A DNA stretch of 64,000 bases from Chitinophaga sp. E66 (lineage in GTDB: Bacteria > Bacteroidota > Bacteroidia > Chitinophagales > Chitinophagaceae): contig CP079103.1 of assembly GCA_019285755.1 (NCBI GenBank), positions 806,001 to 870,000 on the forward strand, read 5' to 3'. A program made the position numbers and the translations under genes. The notes under the pieces were generated by a model. That model was not told where the DNA came from and ran no database searches. It saw nothing but the letters and a program-made list of their open reading frames with translations. Below, piece by piece: positions 1-9,489 of the stretch. Every line of letters begins with the position of its first letter. Position 1 is the first letter of the stretch.

Positions 1-796
1 ACCCGCCCCTGTGCCGGTGAGCACATCCACGACGCTCCGGGTGAAAGTGACAACGACAGCCAGTACGATAGGCAGGTCGATATTGAGGAAGCCGTGCTTC
101 AGCCCTTTCAAGGCAGGAATATAGAATGCCTGGGCGGAGTAAAAGAAGACAGGAAGGGAGAGGAGGAGGTTCAGGTACCGGAACACGATGGTCATCTGTC
201 CTTCCATGTGCCCTTCGCCGGAGAAGTATTCCGGGAACGACAGCAGCATGATATTGGCGAAACAAAGCCCGCAACGCCCAGCTGATAGATGAGCTTGCGG
301 TTGGGGGCGGGCTTGCGGGCGCGGAGGTCCTGCAAGCTGATATACGGCTCGTAACCGATGCTGGTGAGCGTTTCGGCTATTTTGCGCAGGGTGGTTTGTG
401 AAGGGTCGTAAATGATCCGGGCCTCCTTTTCAGAAAAGTTGACTTCGGTACGGAGCACGCCGGGATCCAGGCGGTGGAGGTTCTCCAGGAGCCATAGACA
501 GGAGGAGCAGTGGATGTGCGGGATATGGAAAGTGACGTGGGCCTGCTTCTCGTCGCGGTACTGCAACAACTGTTGCTGGGTGCGCTCGTCGTCGAGGAAG
601 TTGAATTTATCTTTCCGCACCGCCTGCCGCTGCGCAACGCCGGGCCTTTCGTTGATCTCGTAATAACGGCAAAGGCCGTTCTCGTTCAGGATTTCGTAGA
701 CTGCCTGGCAGCCCTGGCAGCAGAAAGTTTCGTCAGGGGGCAAGGCTCGCCGCAGTGCGCACACTGGTGGCTTACTTCCTGGGCTTGTTTGATCAT
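1..796 (-). CDS. ccoI: Copper-translocating P-type ATPase CcoI/FixI, N-terminal part, runs off the left edge
   Basis: This is the N-terminal part of a heavy-metal P-type ATPase of the type that supplies copper to cbb3 cytochrome oxidase in the inner membrane. The start ATG (794-796) opens a Cys-rich zinc-ribbon-like segment (CAHCGEPC, CCQGCQ). A heavy-metal-associated domain with the CSSC metal site (HCSSCLWLLEN) follows, then the first membrane helices. The reading frame shifts twice, near 741 (C5 where six C are needed) and near 264 (a short A/T run one base short); on both sides the protein is clearly the same family. The catalytic DKTGT half lies beyond position 1. It lies 65 bases downstream of a CcoP-like cytochrome on the same strand. 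Family assignment is confident; the copper role is from family knowledge. Confidence 0.88.
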
Positions 797-861
797 GCTC
801 CAAAGTATCCGCCCTTGCGCGCACGGGCGATGAGTGGTGTCAGACACGGCGATGATCGTTA

Positions 862-1581
862 TCAACTGCCGCTGATGGAAAGGATGAACCCGGTCAGCTG
901 CGCGATTTCCTGGTCGCTCAGGTTCTTTTCCCAGGCCTGCATCCCTTTGGCGGGCACGCCGAATTTGATGGTTTTGAATATTTCGTTGGTGCTGCCGCCG
1001 TGTAGCCACTGATCGTCGGTCAGGTTAGGGCCGATGCCGCCTTTGGCGTTACCGGCGTGGCAGGCGGTGCATTTACGGCTGAAAATCTGTTTACCGGCCT
1101 GAATGTCAGCGGCTTCGGTCAGCTGCGGAACGTTGCTGGGGTCGATCGGGACAGCTTTGACAGCTGGGGCCGCCGGCGCTTCGGCGAGGGTGGCGGGCGC
1201 AGCGGTGGATGAGTTGTTCAGGGCGAAAATCCACACGTATCCCAGCACGCCGGCCAGGATAAAACTGCTGGCCCAGGCTTTATTGCCGACCCTTATGCCG
1301 GTCAGGAAGCGCAGGAGCCACAGCAGCGCCAGGATCACCACCACTTCCAGGATAAGAACGGCGGAGAGCGTGGCGAACATGTCGTTCGGTAAGTCCGGGA
1401 CAATGGCCACAGCGGCAACGCATTTGGTGAGGTCTTTACGGAGATGTTTGTCGCGGTATACCTCCATGGCCGAAATAACCGTAGAGGCGAGTAAGATGAT
1501 AACGAGGAGCAGGCCGATGCCGGTCATCAGCATAAACAGCGCTACGGGGTGCGTCAGTTCTATCCAGGATGATGTGTTCAT
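862..1581 (-). CDS. Membrane-anchored mono-haem cytochrome c, CcoP-like
   Basis: Intact 239-residue protein. Three hydrophobic helices at about residues 14-38, 68-92 and 105-123 are followed by an Ala/Pro-rich linker and one cytochrome c domain with the haem motif CTACH and a downstream segment GGIGPNLTDDQWLHGG typical of the CcoP subunit of cbb3 oxidase. The Met ligand would be in the segment AKGMQAWE. Unlike classical CcoP it has one haem motif, and the N-terminal half does not match the usual WWKW-containing anchor. It probably passes electrons to a cbb3-type oxidase encoded beyond the left edge, since ccoI follows 65 bases downstream. The start at 1581 gives a sensible N-terminus. Confidence 0.82.
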   Translation of the reverse strand: MNTSSWIELTHPVALFMLMTGIGLLLVIILLASTVISAMEVYRDKHLRKDLTKCVAAVAIVPDLPNDMFATLSAVLILEVVVILALLWLLRFLTGIRVGNKAWASSFILAGVLGYVWIFALNNSSTAAPATLAEAPAAPAVKAVPIDPSNVPQLTEAADIQAGKQIFSRKCTACHAGNAKGGIGPNLTDDQWLHGGSTNEIFKTIKFGVPAKGMQAWEKNLSDQEIAQLTGFILSISGS

Positions 1582-1650
1582 AGGTAATAATCTTTACAGA
1601 AAGCTACGAAGGAACGTCAACGGAGGGCATGAGGCGTCTCAGGCGGGGAC

Positions 1651-1664
1651 CTGACTTTTGTCAG
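1651..1664. promoter_or_regulatory. Perfect inverted repeat CTGAC-N4-GTCAG, possible Crp/Fnr-family operator
   Basis: The 14-bp sequence CTGACTTTTGTCAG is a perfect 5-4-5 inverted repeat 70 bases upstream of the cytochrome start. The geometry is the same as the FNR box (TTGAT-N4-ATCAA). A Crp/Fnr-type regulator of an oxygen-responsive oxidase locus would fit the context; the identity of the regulator is inference. Confidence 0.45.
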
Positions 1665-1730
1665 CCGGCCCGGCAGGAATGTTATAATAGAAGGCCATAA
1701 TTGTATAACAGCGCATCCCATGAGCCGGGG

Positions 1731-1738
1731 TACCTTTG
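1731..1738 (+). promoter_or_regulatory. Bacteroidota -7 promoter element (TACCTTTG)
   Basis: An exact match to the TAnnTTTG -7 consensus of Bacteroidota primary-sigma promoters, 25 bases before the small ORF at 1763. I see no well-placed -33 TTTG. Confidence 0.5.
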
Positions 1739-1762
1739 TATCATCATCAAAATGCGCCATTT

Positions 1763-1831
1763 ATGAAGATCATTAAAAGCATATTCCGGTTTATCGGATC
1801 GCTTTTCACCAAGAAAAATTGTTGTAAGTAA
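1763..1831 (+). CDS. Possible 22-residue basic peptide ending in Cys-Cys-Lys
   Basis: A short open frame of 22 codons begins 25 bases after a good -7 element and ends 10 bases before the His/Met-rich gene. It starts MKIIKSIFRF, is rich in Lys/Arg and aromatic or aliphatic residues, and ends KKNCCK. An amphipathic basic helix with a Cys pair could bind metal or sit on a membrane, but nothing shows that it is translated. I do not recognise a family. The alternative is that it is simply the leader of the downstream gene. Confidence 0.35.
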   Translation: MKIIKSIFRFIGSLFTKKNCCK

Positions 1832-1841
1832 AACCTGACGC

Positions 1842-3211
1842 ATGAAACGATTAGCAGCACTGGCTTTTTGACAGCCATTACCATATCCGTATCCGCACAG
1901 CACGAGCATCACCAGATGCCGGCGAAGAAAGACACCGTCCCCGCAAAAGACCCGCACGCCGGGCATAACATGCAGGATATGAAACCGGATACCGCGCACC
2001 GGGGGCATAAAATGGGCTTCATGTCTTCCGCCTATAGCCTGAACCTGCCCATGAGCCGCAATGGCTCCGGTACCAGCTGGTTACCAGACAACAGCCCGAT
2101 GTATATGTACATGACGGGCAACGACCGTAGGAACTTCATGTTCCATGGTAACGTATTCCTCCGCTATACCTCCACTGATTTTACCGCCAAAGGCTCCCGC
2201 GGCGCCGGAAAATTCGACGCCCCTAACTGGTTCATGGGTATGATGAACCACCGGGTGGGCAAAAAGGGCTGTTCAATACTACCGTGATGCTGAGCTTCGA
2301 CCGGCTCGTGATGGGCGGGGAAGGTTATCCGCTGCTGTATCAGTCCGGCGAGACCTGGAACGGCCGTCCGCTCGTAGACCGCCAGCACCCGCACGATCTT
2401 TTGCCGCGATAAGCGTGGGATATACGCACGCCATAAATAAAGATATGGACGTATACGCGTACCTCGGCTATCCTGGCGAGCCTGCTATCAGTGCGCCCGC
2501 ATTCATGCACCGCGTATCAGCCATGAATAACCCCGATGCTCCGCTGGGCCACCACTGGCAGGATGCCACACATATCACTTTCGGCGTAGGGACCCTGGGC
2601 TTCCGGTATAAGCAGGTAAAAGCGGAATTCTCCAGCTTCACCGGCCGCGAGCCGGACGAGAATCGTTACAATTTCGATAAACCCTTATTCGATAGTTACG
2701 CCTATCGCGTGAGCTACAACCCCTCGCGCCAATGGGCCCTGCAATTCTCCAGGCTTTCGTGCACAGCCCGGAAGCGCTGGAGCCCGATGAGAACGTGACC
2801 CGCACCACCGCATCCGCCATCCATACCGCCTTACTTCGTAAACCCGGCAGCTTCGTGGCGTCTACGGCCGTCTGGGGACTGAACTCCAAATCAGACGGGC
2901 ATAAGGAACATTCTTTTCTCGCGGAAAGCAACCTGCAGCTGCAAAAGAATGCCATTTACGGGCGATATGAATTCGTGGAGAAATCGACACATGAACTGCA
3001 GCTGGAAGAACAATTCGGCGAAGATAAGTTTGGCGTTCATGCCTTTACGTTAGGATATGCCCGGACGCTGGCTACCATTTGGAAAACGAACGTGGCACTC
3101 GGGGCGCAGGGAACGGTTAATTTCGCCAACCAGGCGCTCGACGGACTGTACGGCAAGCAACCCCTCAGCGGCCAGGTATATCTGCGGATCAGCCCGGCCA
3201 TGCATAGATAA
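1842..3211 (+). CDS. Exported His/Met-rich protein of unknown function
   Basis: About 455 residues once the frames are joined. A signal peptide (MKRLAALAFLTAITISVSAQ after correcting a T5 run near 1864) is followed by a His/Met-rich segment (HEHHQM, DPHAGHNMQDM, HRGHKMGFM), then a body rich in aromatic residues and alternating strands (GNVFLRYTSTDF, DVYAYLGYPGEPA). It ends with strand-like segments, as in an outer-membrane or beta-rich protein. Frame breaks lie near 1864, 2268, 2402 and 2750. The His/Met clusters resemble copper-handling proteins and a copper ATPase and cytochrome are divergently encoded next door, so a periplasmic or outer-membrane copper role is a reasonable inference. I do not recognise a named family. 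Confidence 0.7.
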
Positions 3212-3242
3212 ATATTAAGGATTAAGTAATTACATCAATTAT

Positions 3243-3280
3243 GAAAACCTGCGGGAAATACGTATTCTCCGCAGGTTTTC
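3243..3280 (+). terminator. Rho-independent terminator
   Basis: Perfect 12-bp stem (GAAAACCTGCGG / CCGCAGGTTTTC) with a 14-base loop, 31 bases after the His/Met-rich gene. The T-tract is part of the stem. Confidence 0.8.
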
Positions 3281-3368
3281 ACGCATTATGCAGGAATCAC
3301 ACGTTCATTGCAGCACGGTCTTTGCAATAATCATTACATTCGACGGTAATTTTTAATCTGAGTCAGGA

Positions 3369-5024
3369 ATGAGATACGGCAAGTTCATACCGGTACTGCT
3401 TTGCATCATGGTCACAGCAGCCTGCGGACGTAAAAGGGCAAGCCCCGCCAGCAGGAAGTTGTGCAGAATGTAGCGCAGCTGGACGAAGTGGTGCCACTTC
3501 AGATCGCGGAGCGCCTGGAATATGTGGATGGCAACGAGGGCTGGATGGAAGACAGTGTAATGTCGCTCAGTCCCGCCGCATTACGGGCCGCATATGCCGC
3601 GCAAAGCGGCAATGCGATCTGGTCGAAGAACGGGGAAGCTATTCCCAGGCAGACAGCCTTTTCCGCTGGATCGTAAACGCCCGGCTCTACGGGCTCAATC
3701 CCAAACACTATCACTTCACGGCACTGGAGGAAGCGCAACAGCGCCGCCGTAACGATAGGGACGCGCGCCGCGACGCAGCGCTCTGGGCGCAGACGGATGT
3801 GCTCCTGACAGACGCTTTCTTCAAACTCGCCACGCATCTCCACTATGGCGTCATCCCAAGAGACAGTGTAGCCTTGCGCAAAGATTCCGTACTGACGGAT
3901 GATTCACTGAACTCCCTTCTGCGCGATGCCGTGGCGGGCAACAGGATCAGCGAAGTGTTACAGGCCCGGGAGCCGCAGCATGAAGCCTATCGCCTGCTGA
4001 AGATCGGCATGGCGGAATATGATGCGCGGATGGGAAGGGAACGTTGGGATACGCTGCCTGCCGAAATTTCGGATACCATTTCCTTCCGCCGCATGCTGGC
4101 GCAGCGGTTGGCGCAGTCGGGTTATTTCGATACGCTGGCAAATACCCTGGAAGATACTATTGCGATTAAGAAAGCCGTGAAACAATTCCAGCAGGAAATA
4201 CATCTTTACCCGGACGGTATCGCCGGCAAGCGCACTATTCAATACCTGAACCGCCAACCGGCAGACTGGTTAGAGCAGGCGGCCATCAGCCTCGATCGCT
4301 GGCGCAAGATGCCTGACACTTTACCCGCCCGTTATTTAATGGTAAATATCCCCGCATTCAGGCTAATGGTCTGGGATGATTCCATGGGCACCGTCCTGGA
4401 ATCCCGCGTGATCGTGGGCACCCCGCGCACGCGTACCCGCAGCTGAGCTCGGTGATGACCAACTTCGTATTGTACCCTTATTGGCGGGTACCTTATAGCA
4501 TCGTGTTCAAGGAAATGCTCCCGCAGATCAAAAAGGACAGGAAATACCTGGCGGATAAGAATCTCGAAGTGGTGGACCATCACGGCAATATCATCCCTCC
4601 CGATTCTATCGACTGGCAGAAACTGAATAAAAATTACTTCCCTTATGTGCTGCGGCAAATGGACGGCCTGGATAACTCCCTGGGTATTATGAAGTTCAAC
4701 TTCGCCAACCGTTTCAGCGTTTACCTGCACGATACCAATAACCGCAAGCTCTTCGCCAATTCCAACCGCGCATTAAGCCATGGCTGTGTACGCGTGCAGG
4801 CCTGGGACAGCCTGGCGATGTTCCTCGTCCGCAGCGATCCCAAGCCAGAGATGGCGGACAGCGTCCGTACCTGGCTCGACAGGGAGGAGCAGCGCACCTA
4901 TGCATTCGCCCGGAGGCTTCCCATCTATATCCGCTATTTCTCGGCCGAGTACCGCGAAGGCAGGCTGCAGTTCTATGAAGACGTGTATGGCGAGGATGCC
5001 CGCGTCCGGAAGTACCTTCAATAA
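3369..5024 (+). CDS. L,D-transpeptidase (YcbB/LdtD-like) lipoprotein
   Basis: A murein cross-linking enzyme of about 550 residues. The N-terminus is a lipoprotein signal (MRYGKFIPVLLCIMVTAACG, lipobox TAAC). Next come a helical scaffold domain, a peptidoglycan-binding module (AVKQFQQEIHLYPDGIAGKRTIQYLN), and the YkuD catalytic domain with the active-site motif SHGCVRV near 4770-4795. The domain order matches the large Gram-negative YcbB family that makes 3-3 cross-links. Frame breaks near 3450, 3650 and 4437 (C3 where four are needed) split it; the domains on both sides agree with one gene. It lies upstream of a TonB receptor and a LytS/LytTR pair on the same strand, but a shared operon is not shown. 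Confidence 0.88.
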
Positions 5025-5114
5025 CACCATTCATTCCCCGCATTCAACGATTCGCGAAACCCGGCTAGGCGGCAAGGGGTCTATGTGCGCAATTTTGCCG
5101 TAAAAGAACCCCCA

Positions 5115-7443
5115 ATGAAAATTATCTACTCCTGGCCCTGATGATACTGATAACCCTGGAAACGGTGGCGCAGGCGTTGCCCCGGCAAACCGTCAAGGGC
5201 GTGATTATTGACCGCGCCACGCATTTCCCGCTTCCCGGCGCGGCTATTTCCATTCCTACATTGAATAAAGGCGTGGCTACCAATGATAATGGAGAGTTCC
5301 GCATACCGGATGTCCCCGTTGGCAGGCATAACATCCAGGTGAGCATGATGGGCTACGAGCCCGTAATGTTACAAATGGTGGAAGTGAACGCCGGTAAGGA
5401 AACCGTATTGGAAATCCCCTTACGGAGACCGTTATCACGCTCAAAGGTGCAGAAGTGACCGTGAAGCGCGGAGAGGGGCCCGGCGGAAATATGGCGCTGT
5501 CGGGTGCCAAACAGCTGAATATCGAAGAAGGCATGCGGTTCGCCGGATCCCGGAACGATCCCGCCCGCATGGCGCAGAACTTCGCCGGCGTGTCCGGGGC
5601 TAATGACGGACGCAACGACATCATCATCCGTGGTAACTCACCTTCCGGGGTGCTTTGGCGAGCAGAAGGAGTGGATATTCCCAACCCCAATCACTTCAGC
5701 ACCTTCGGCGCCACCGGCGGACCGGTCACCATTCTCAACACCAATACGCTCCGCACTTCTTCCTTCCTGACCGGTGCTTTCCCGGCAGACTACGGCAACG
5801 CTTTGGCGGGAGCTTTCGATCTCCGGCTGCGAAATGGCAATAAGGACAAGTACGAGATGCTCGCGCAGGTAGGGTTCAACGGCTTCGAAGCCGCAGCGGA
5901 GGGGCCGCTTGGCAAACGTGGCGGCGCCTCCTTCCTGGTAGATTACCGCTATTCACTTATTGCCGCTGTGCACGCGCTTGGGCTGAGCGTGGGCACCGGC
6001 GCCAGTGTTCCTAACTACCAGGACCTGACGGTGAAGATCAATGTACCCACGAAGAAGGCAGGTACATTTGGGTTATTCGCCATGGGCGGATTATCAAATA
6101 TCCACTTCGTACCGGGGAAGATTCCACCAACCTGTATAACTCAGGTGACTATGAAGTGCTCAATACATCCAATACCGGTGTGGTGGGTATTACACATGCG
6201 TTCAACTTCTCGCCCAGGACTTATGGCCGCGCTTTTGCCGCTATTTCCGCGGCGGAAAGCAAAATGGATAACTTCGAGTCGAAGAATGACGTGCGGGGCA
6301 AGCGCCGGCTGGATCTGGATTATAGCCTGATACGCGCCAGCTTCGGGTATCGCGTAGATCATAAATTCAATACGCGCAATCAATTCAGCATCGGCGCTTC
6401 CGGCGAGAAGATGCGGCTCGATATGCGCAACCAGCGTATCAAAGACGGCGATACTGAACTGAGCGATATGGTGAACATCACCAACGGCGCCTGGTTAGGG
6501 AAAGGCTGGATGAACTGGCAACACCGTGCGGGCAAGGATTTCACGTTCAACGCCGGCGTGTACGGACAGTATTTCGGATTGAACGGCCAGTTCCTTGCTG
6601 AACCGCGCGTAAATATGAAATACGACCTGTCGAAGCGGCAATCGATAAATATGGGATTGGGAATGCATAGCCAGCTGCAGCAAATGGAAGTGTACTTTAA
6701 TGAAACCGCCGGCTCGCTGACCAATAAAGAGTTGTCGCCCACGCGTGCCCTGCATGCCGTGCTGGGTTACGACCTGTTGCTGGGGAACGCCTGCGCTTCA
6801 AAGCGGAGACCTATTACCAGCAGCTCCGCGACGCGCCGGTGGAAAGAATGCCTTCGTCCTTCAGCCTCCTGAATTACGGGGCAGACTTCGGCTTCCCGGA
6901 CAAACCGAACCTTTACAACGCTGGAAAAGGCCGGAACTATGGCCTGGAACTGACGCTGGAGCGCTTCCTGCATGAAGGGTTCTACTTCCTCTTCACACAA
7001 AGCATATTCAGCTCCGGTACCAGGGCAGCGACAAGATCTGGCGGAATACGGCTTTCAATTCCAAGTATGTAACCAACGCCCTGGTGGGCCGTGAGTGGAC
7101 CATCAAACCGGGATTCAGCGTGGGGGCGGATACGAAAGTGAGCGTGGCCGGCGGGCAATGGTATACGCCTTTTAATGAGCGGGCCACAGTAGAACGGGGA
7201 TATGTGGTCTACCAGGAAGACAAGGCCTATTCTCTGCGGAACGACCTGTATTTCCGTTGGGACCTGAAATTCTCCTTCACCTGGGAACTGGGCCGCACCA
7301 CTCAGAAATTCTTTATAGATTTACAGAACCTGACCAACAGAAAGAACATCTATACACGTACGATCAATACGGAAACGGGCAAGATCACGCAGGTGAATCA
7401 GATCGGGCTCTTCCCGAACGTTAACTACCAGTTTACCTTCTAA
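5115..7443 (+). CDS. TonB-dependent outer-membrane receptor with carboxypeptidase-regulatory N-domain
   Basis: About 775 residues when joined. A signal peptide (after restoring A5 near 5117) is followed by a carboxypeptidase-D regulatory-like domain (VKGVIIDRATHFPLPGAAISI, GEFRIPDVPVGRHNIQVSMMGYEP), the plug (NDIIIRGNSPSGVLWRAEGV, GALAGAFDLRLRNG), and a beta-barrel that ends with the aromatic strand NVNYQFTF. No ligand can be assigned from sequence. Frame breaks lie near 5117, 5418, 6116, 6785 and 7015. It ends 18 bases before a LytS-type kinase gene, so receptor, kinase and regulator may be one transcription unit. It is shorter than SusC proteins and has no SusD partner, which suggests a siderophore- or metal-type substrate, but this is inference. 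Confidence 0.87.
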
Positions 7444-7461
7444 AGCAAACAGACGAAGCTT

Positions 7462-8490
7462 ATGCGCAATAACGAATCGGCGCTCGGATTCAACGATAAA
7501 TGGTTTGTGCTGCTCGGCATCCCGCTGCTGGCGTTTCTCACGCCTATCATGTACTTCGGAGTCCGGTTCACGCGGGAGCCACGGTACAGCTGGCTGATAT
7601 TTGCTTTCTCCATCGGGGCTACCACAATCTACTGGCTCGGCAACCGTTGGATGATCATCCTCATGCGGCGTAAATACCCGCTGCTCGGCCAGGCCCCGAA
7701 ACGAATCGCCTTTACGATATTGCTGATGTTCCTTTATACCTTCGCTGTTTCCAATTTCAATGGAATTACGCCGCCGGTATGGTCGGATATCGTGTTGCCT
7801 TACCCTGATCTTAACGTGTTAGGGTTCATCAATACCCTGATCGTAGCCGGTATTTATGAAGTGATCTGGTACCAGGCGCAGCTGAGGCTTTCCATGCAAG
7901 GCCAGGAAGACCTTCGCAACGAGAGCCTGGAAGCGCAGATCAGGGCGCTGAAAAGCCAGGTAGACCCGCATTTCCTGTTCAATAACCTGAACACCCTCAG
8001 CTCCGTGGTCCACAGCGATCCCGACAAAGCGGAACACTTCATCCAGCAACTCTCCAAACTTTACCGGCATATGCTCGAAGTGCAGGATACTACGCTCGTC
8101 ACCGTCCGGGAGGAGCTGGGACTGCTCGAGGCATATGTGTATCTGCTCAAAACCCGTTTCGGCGACAATCTCCGGGTGCACATCGATATCCCGGAAGCTT
8201 ACCACGAAAGAAGGATCATTCCGTTCGCACTCCAGATCGTTGTGGAAAATGCCATGAAGCATAACGTAGTATCAGCGGCGAAGCCCCTCAATGTGAAGAT
8301 CGAAGTGGTGAATGAGAAGATCGTGGTGTCCAACAACCTGCAACGGAAATTGCACGCGGTACCGTCTACCGGCAAAGGATTGGAGAACATCAACGCCCGG
8401 GTGCGCCTGCTGCTGCGCGAGCAGGAGGTGGAATCCGTAGTTACGGCAGATCAATTCATCGTTTTACTCCCCATATTTCCCGCCTCATGA
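7462..8490 (+). CDS. LytS/YehU-family sensor histidine kinase
   Basis: Intact 342-residue membrane kinase. Four hydrophobic helices occupy roughly residues 14-130; a short coiled linker leads to the His_kinase domain with the phosphoacceptor motif QVDPHFLFNNLNTLSSVV, then a GHKL ATPase domain (N-box VVENAMKHNVV, G-box STGKGLENINARVRLL). There is no separate sensor domain, so the membrane region probably senses the signal. The stop overlaps the start of the LytTR regulator by four bases (ATGA), which indicates translational coupling and a cognate pair. It lies 18 bases downstream of a TonB receptor. The stimulus is unknown. Confidence 0.92.
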   Translation: MRNNESALGFNDKWFVLLGIPLLAFLTPIMYFGVRFTREPRYSWLIFAFSIGATTIYWLGNRWMIILMRRKYPLLGQAPKRIAFTILLMFLYTFAVSNFNGITPPVWSDIVLPYPDLNVLGFINTLIVAGIYEVIWYQAQLRLSMQGQEDLRNESLEAQIRALKSQVDPHFLFNNLNTLSSVVHSDPDKAEHFIQQLSKLYRHMLEVQDTTLVTVREELGLLEAYVYLLKTRFGDNLRVHIDIPEAYHERRIIPFALQIVVENAMKHNVVSAAKPLNVKIEVVNEKIVVSNNLQRKLHAVPSTGKGLENINARVRLLLREQEVESVVTADQFIVLLPIFPAS

Positions 8491-9252
8491 TCCGAGTAGT
8501 TATCATAGAAGACGAAGCCCCGCCGCCGGGAAACTCAAAACGCTGCTTAGCCGCCACGACGAAGAAGTGGAAGTCCTCGCTGTGCTCGACAGTGTGGAAG
8601 AATCCGCCAAATGGTTCCGGCACTTTCCCGCGCCCGATCTCATTTTCATGGATGTGCAACTGGCCGACGGCCTCAGCCTGGAGATATTCAGACAAGCGGA
8701 TCTCACAGCCCCGGTAATCTTCACCACTGCCTACGACCAGTACATGTTACAGGCCTTCCGCAATAACGGTATCGAGTATCTCCTCAAGCCGCTCGACGAA
8801 GCGGAGCTGCGGCAGGCGCTGGCGAAGTTCCGGCAGTTTTGCCGCCCGAAGCAGGAGGCCGGGAACTGGGAAGACCGCATCCAGCAACTGTTGCAATACG
8901 TTCAGCCCGCCAGTTATAAAGAGCGCTTTATGGTGAAAAGCGGCCAGCAGCTCTATTATGTCAATACGGGAGACCTTGCCTGTCTCTACGCCGACGGCAA
9001 ATTGGTGTATGGGATCGATTTCGCCGGGAAGCGGCATATAATGGAAGATAACCTCGCAACGATAGAGCCCCAGTTGCCGCCAAAGGAGTTTTTCCGCGTG
9101 AGCCGCCACCTCATCGTGCACGTGAAAAGCGTCCGGAGGGTGCATCCTGGTTCAGCGGCCGTCTCAAACTGGATCTCCAGCCCGCGCCCGAAGTAGACCT
9201 GGAGGTGAGCCGCGACCGGGTTTCGGGATTCAAAGAGTGGTTAGGAAAGTGA
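8487..9252 (+). CDS. LytTR-family response regulator
   Basis: About 255 residues when joined. A receiver domain (MIRVVIIEDE acidic pocket, LIFMDVQLADG phosphoacceptor Asp, Thr/Lys switch residues in VIFTTAYDQYML and YLLKPLD) is followed by a LytTR DNA-binding domain (ERFMVKSGQQLYYVNTGDL, FFRVSRHLIVHVKSV). Frame breaks lie near 8525 and 9150; the C-terminus in the correct frame ends at 9252 (FKEWLGK). It overlaps the kinase gene upstream. Response regulators of this type bind paired direct repeats in promoters; I could not identify target sites. Confidence 0.9.
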
Positions 9253-9315
9253 TTTCGTTGTTATGTTTGTAACCGGTTGATAATTAGTTATATACGGACG
9301 AAACGGAGAGTGATC

Positions 9316-9376
9316 GGCCTGTATTTGGCCTCCAATCGGCCTGTAATTGGCCTGTAATCGGCCTGTAATCGGCCTT
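9316..9376. repeat. Six-copy 11-bp tandem array (GGCCTgtaatc)
   Basis: The word GGCCT starts at 9316, 9327, 9338, 9349, 9360 and 9371, exactly 11 bases apart. The unit is close to GGCCTGTAATC with a few substitutions. It lies in the intergenic space between converging genes (stop at 9252, next stop at 9490). The period equals about one helical turn. No gene or known site explains it. Confidence 0.9.
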
Positions 9377-9432
9377 TTGCGGTTTTTGCAATCTTAAGGC
9401 CGCGCCTGTTGCGAAGTATTTGCATGAAAATA

Positions 9433-9467
9433 AAAAGGGCTGACGGTTTTCACCGGTCAGCCCTTTT
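9433..9467. terminator. Bidirectional terminator between converging genes
   Basis: Perfect 12-bp stem (AAAAGGGCTGAC / GTCAGCCCTTTT) with an 11-base loop. A/T tails on both sides let it serve the LytTR gene from the left and the thioredoxin gene from the right. Confidence 0.85.
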
Positions 9468-9489
9468 CTATCTATCAACTGTGGTACGC

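Noticed and set aside
192-824. Start of the copper ATPase at 824 (MRARADTLEHD)
   Set aside because: The first 22 codons are in the wrong frame; the true N-terminus (MIKQAQEVSHQCAHCGEPC) begins at 796, before a C-run deletion near 741.
2415-2798. Separate gene starting MGYTHAINKDMD
   Set aside because: It is the continuation of the His/Met-rich protein after a one-base deletion near 2402, not an independent gene.
9284-9478. Minus-strand ORF with RPITGQLQADWRP-like repeats
   Set aside because: It is the 11-bp array read as protein, with no start signal or family.
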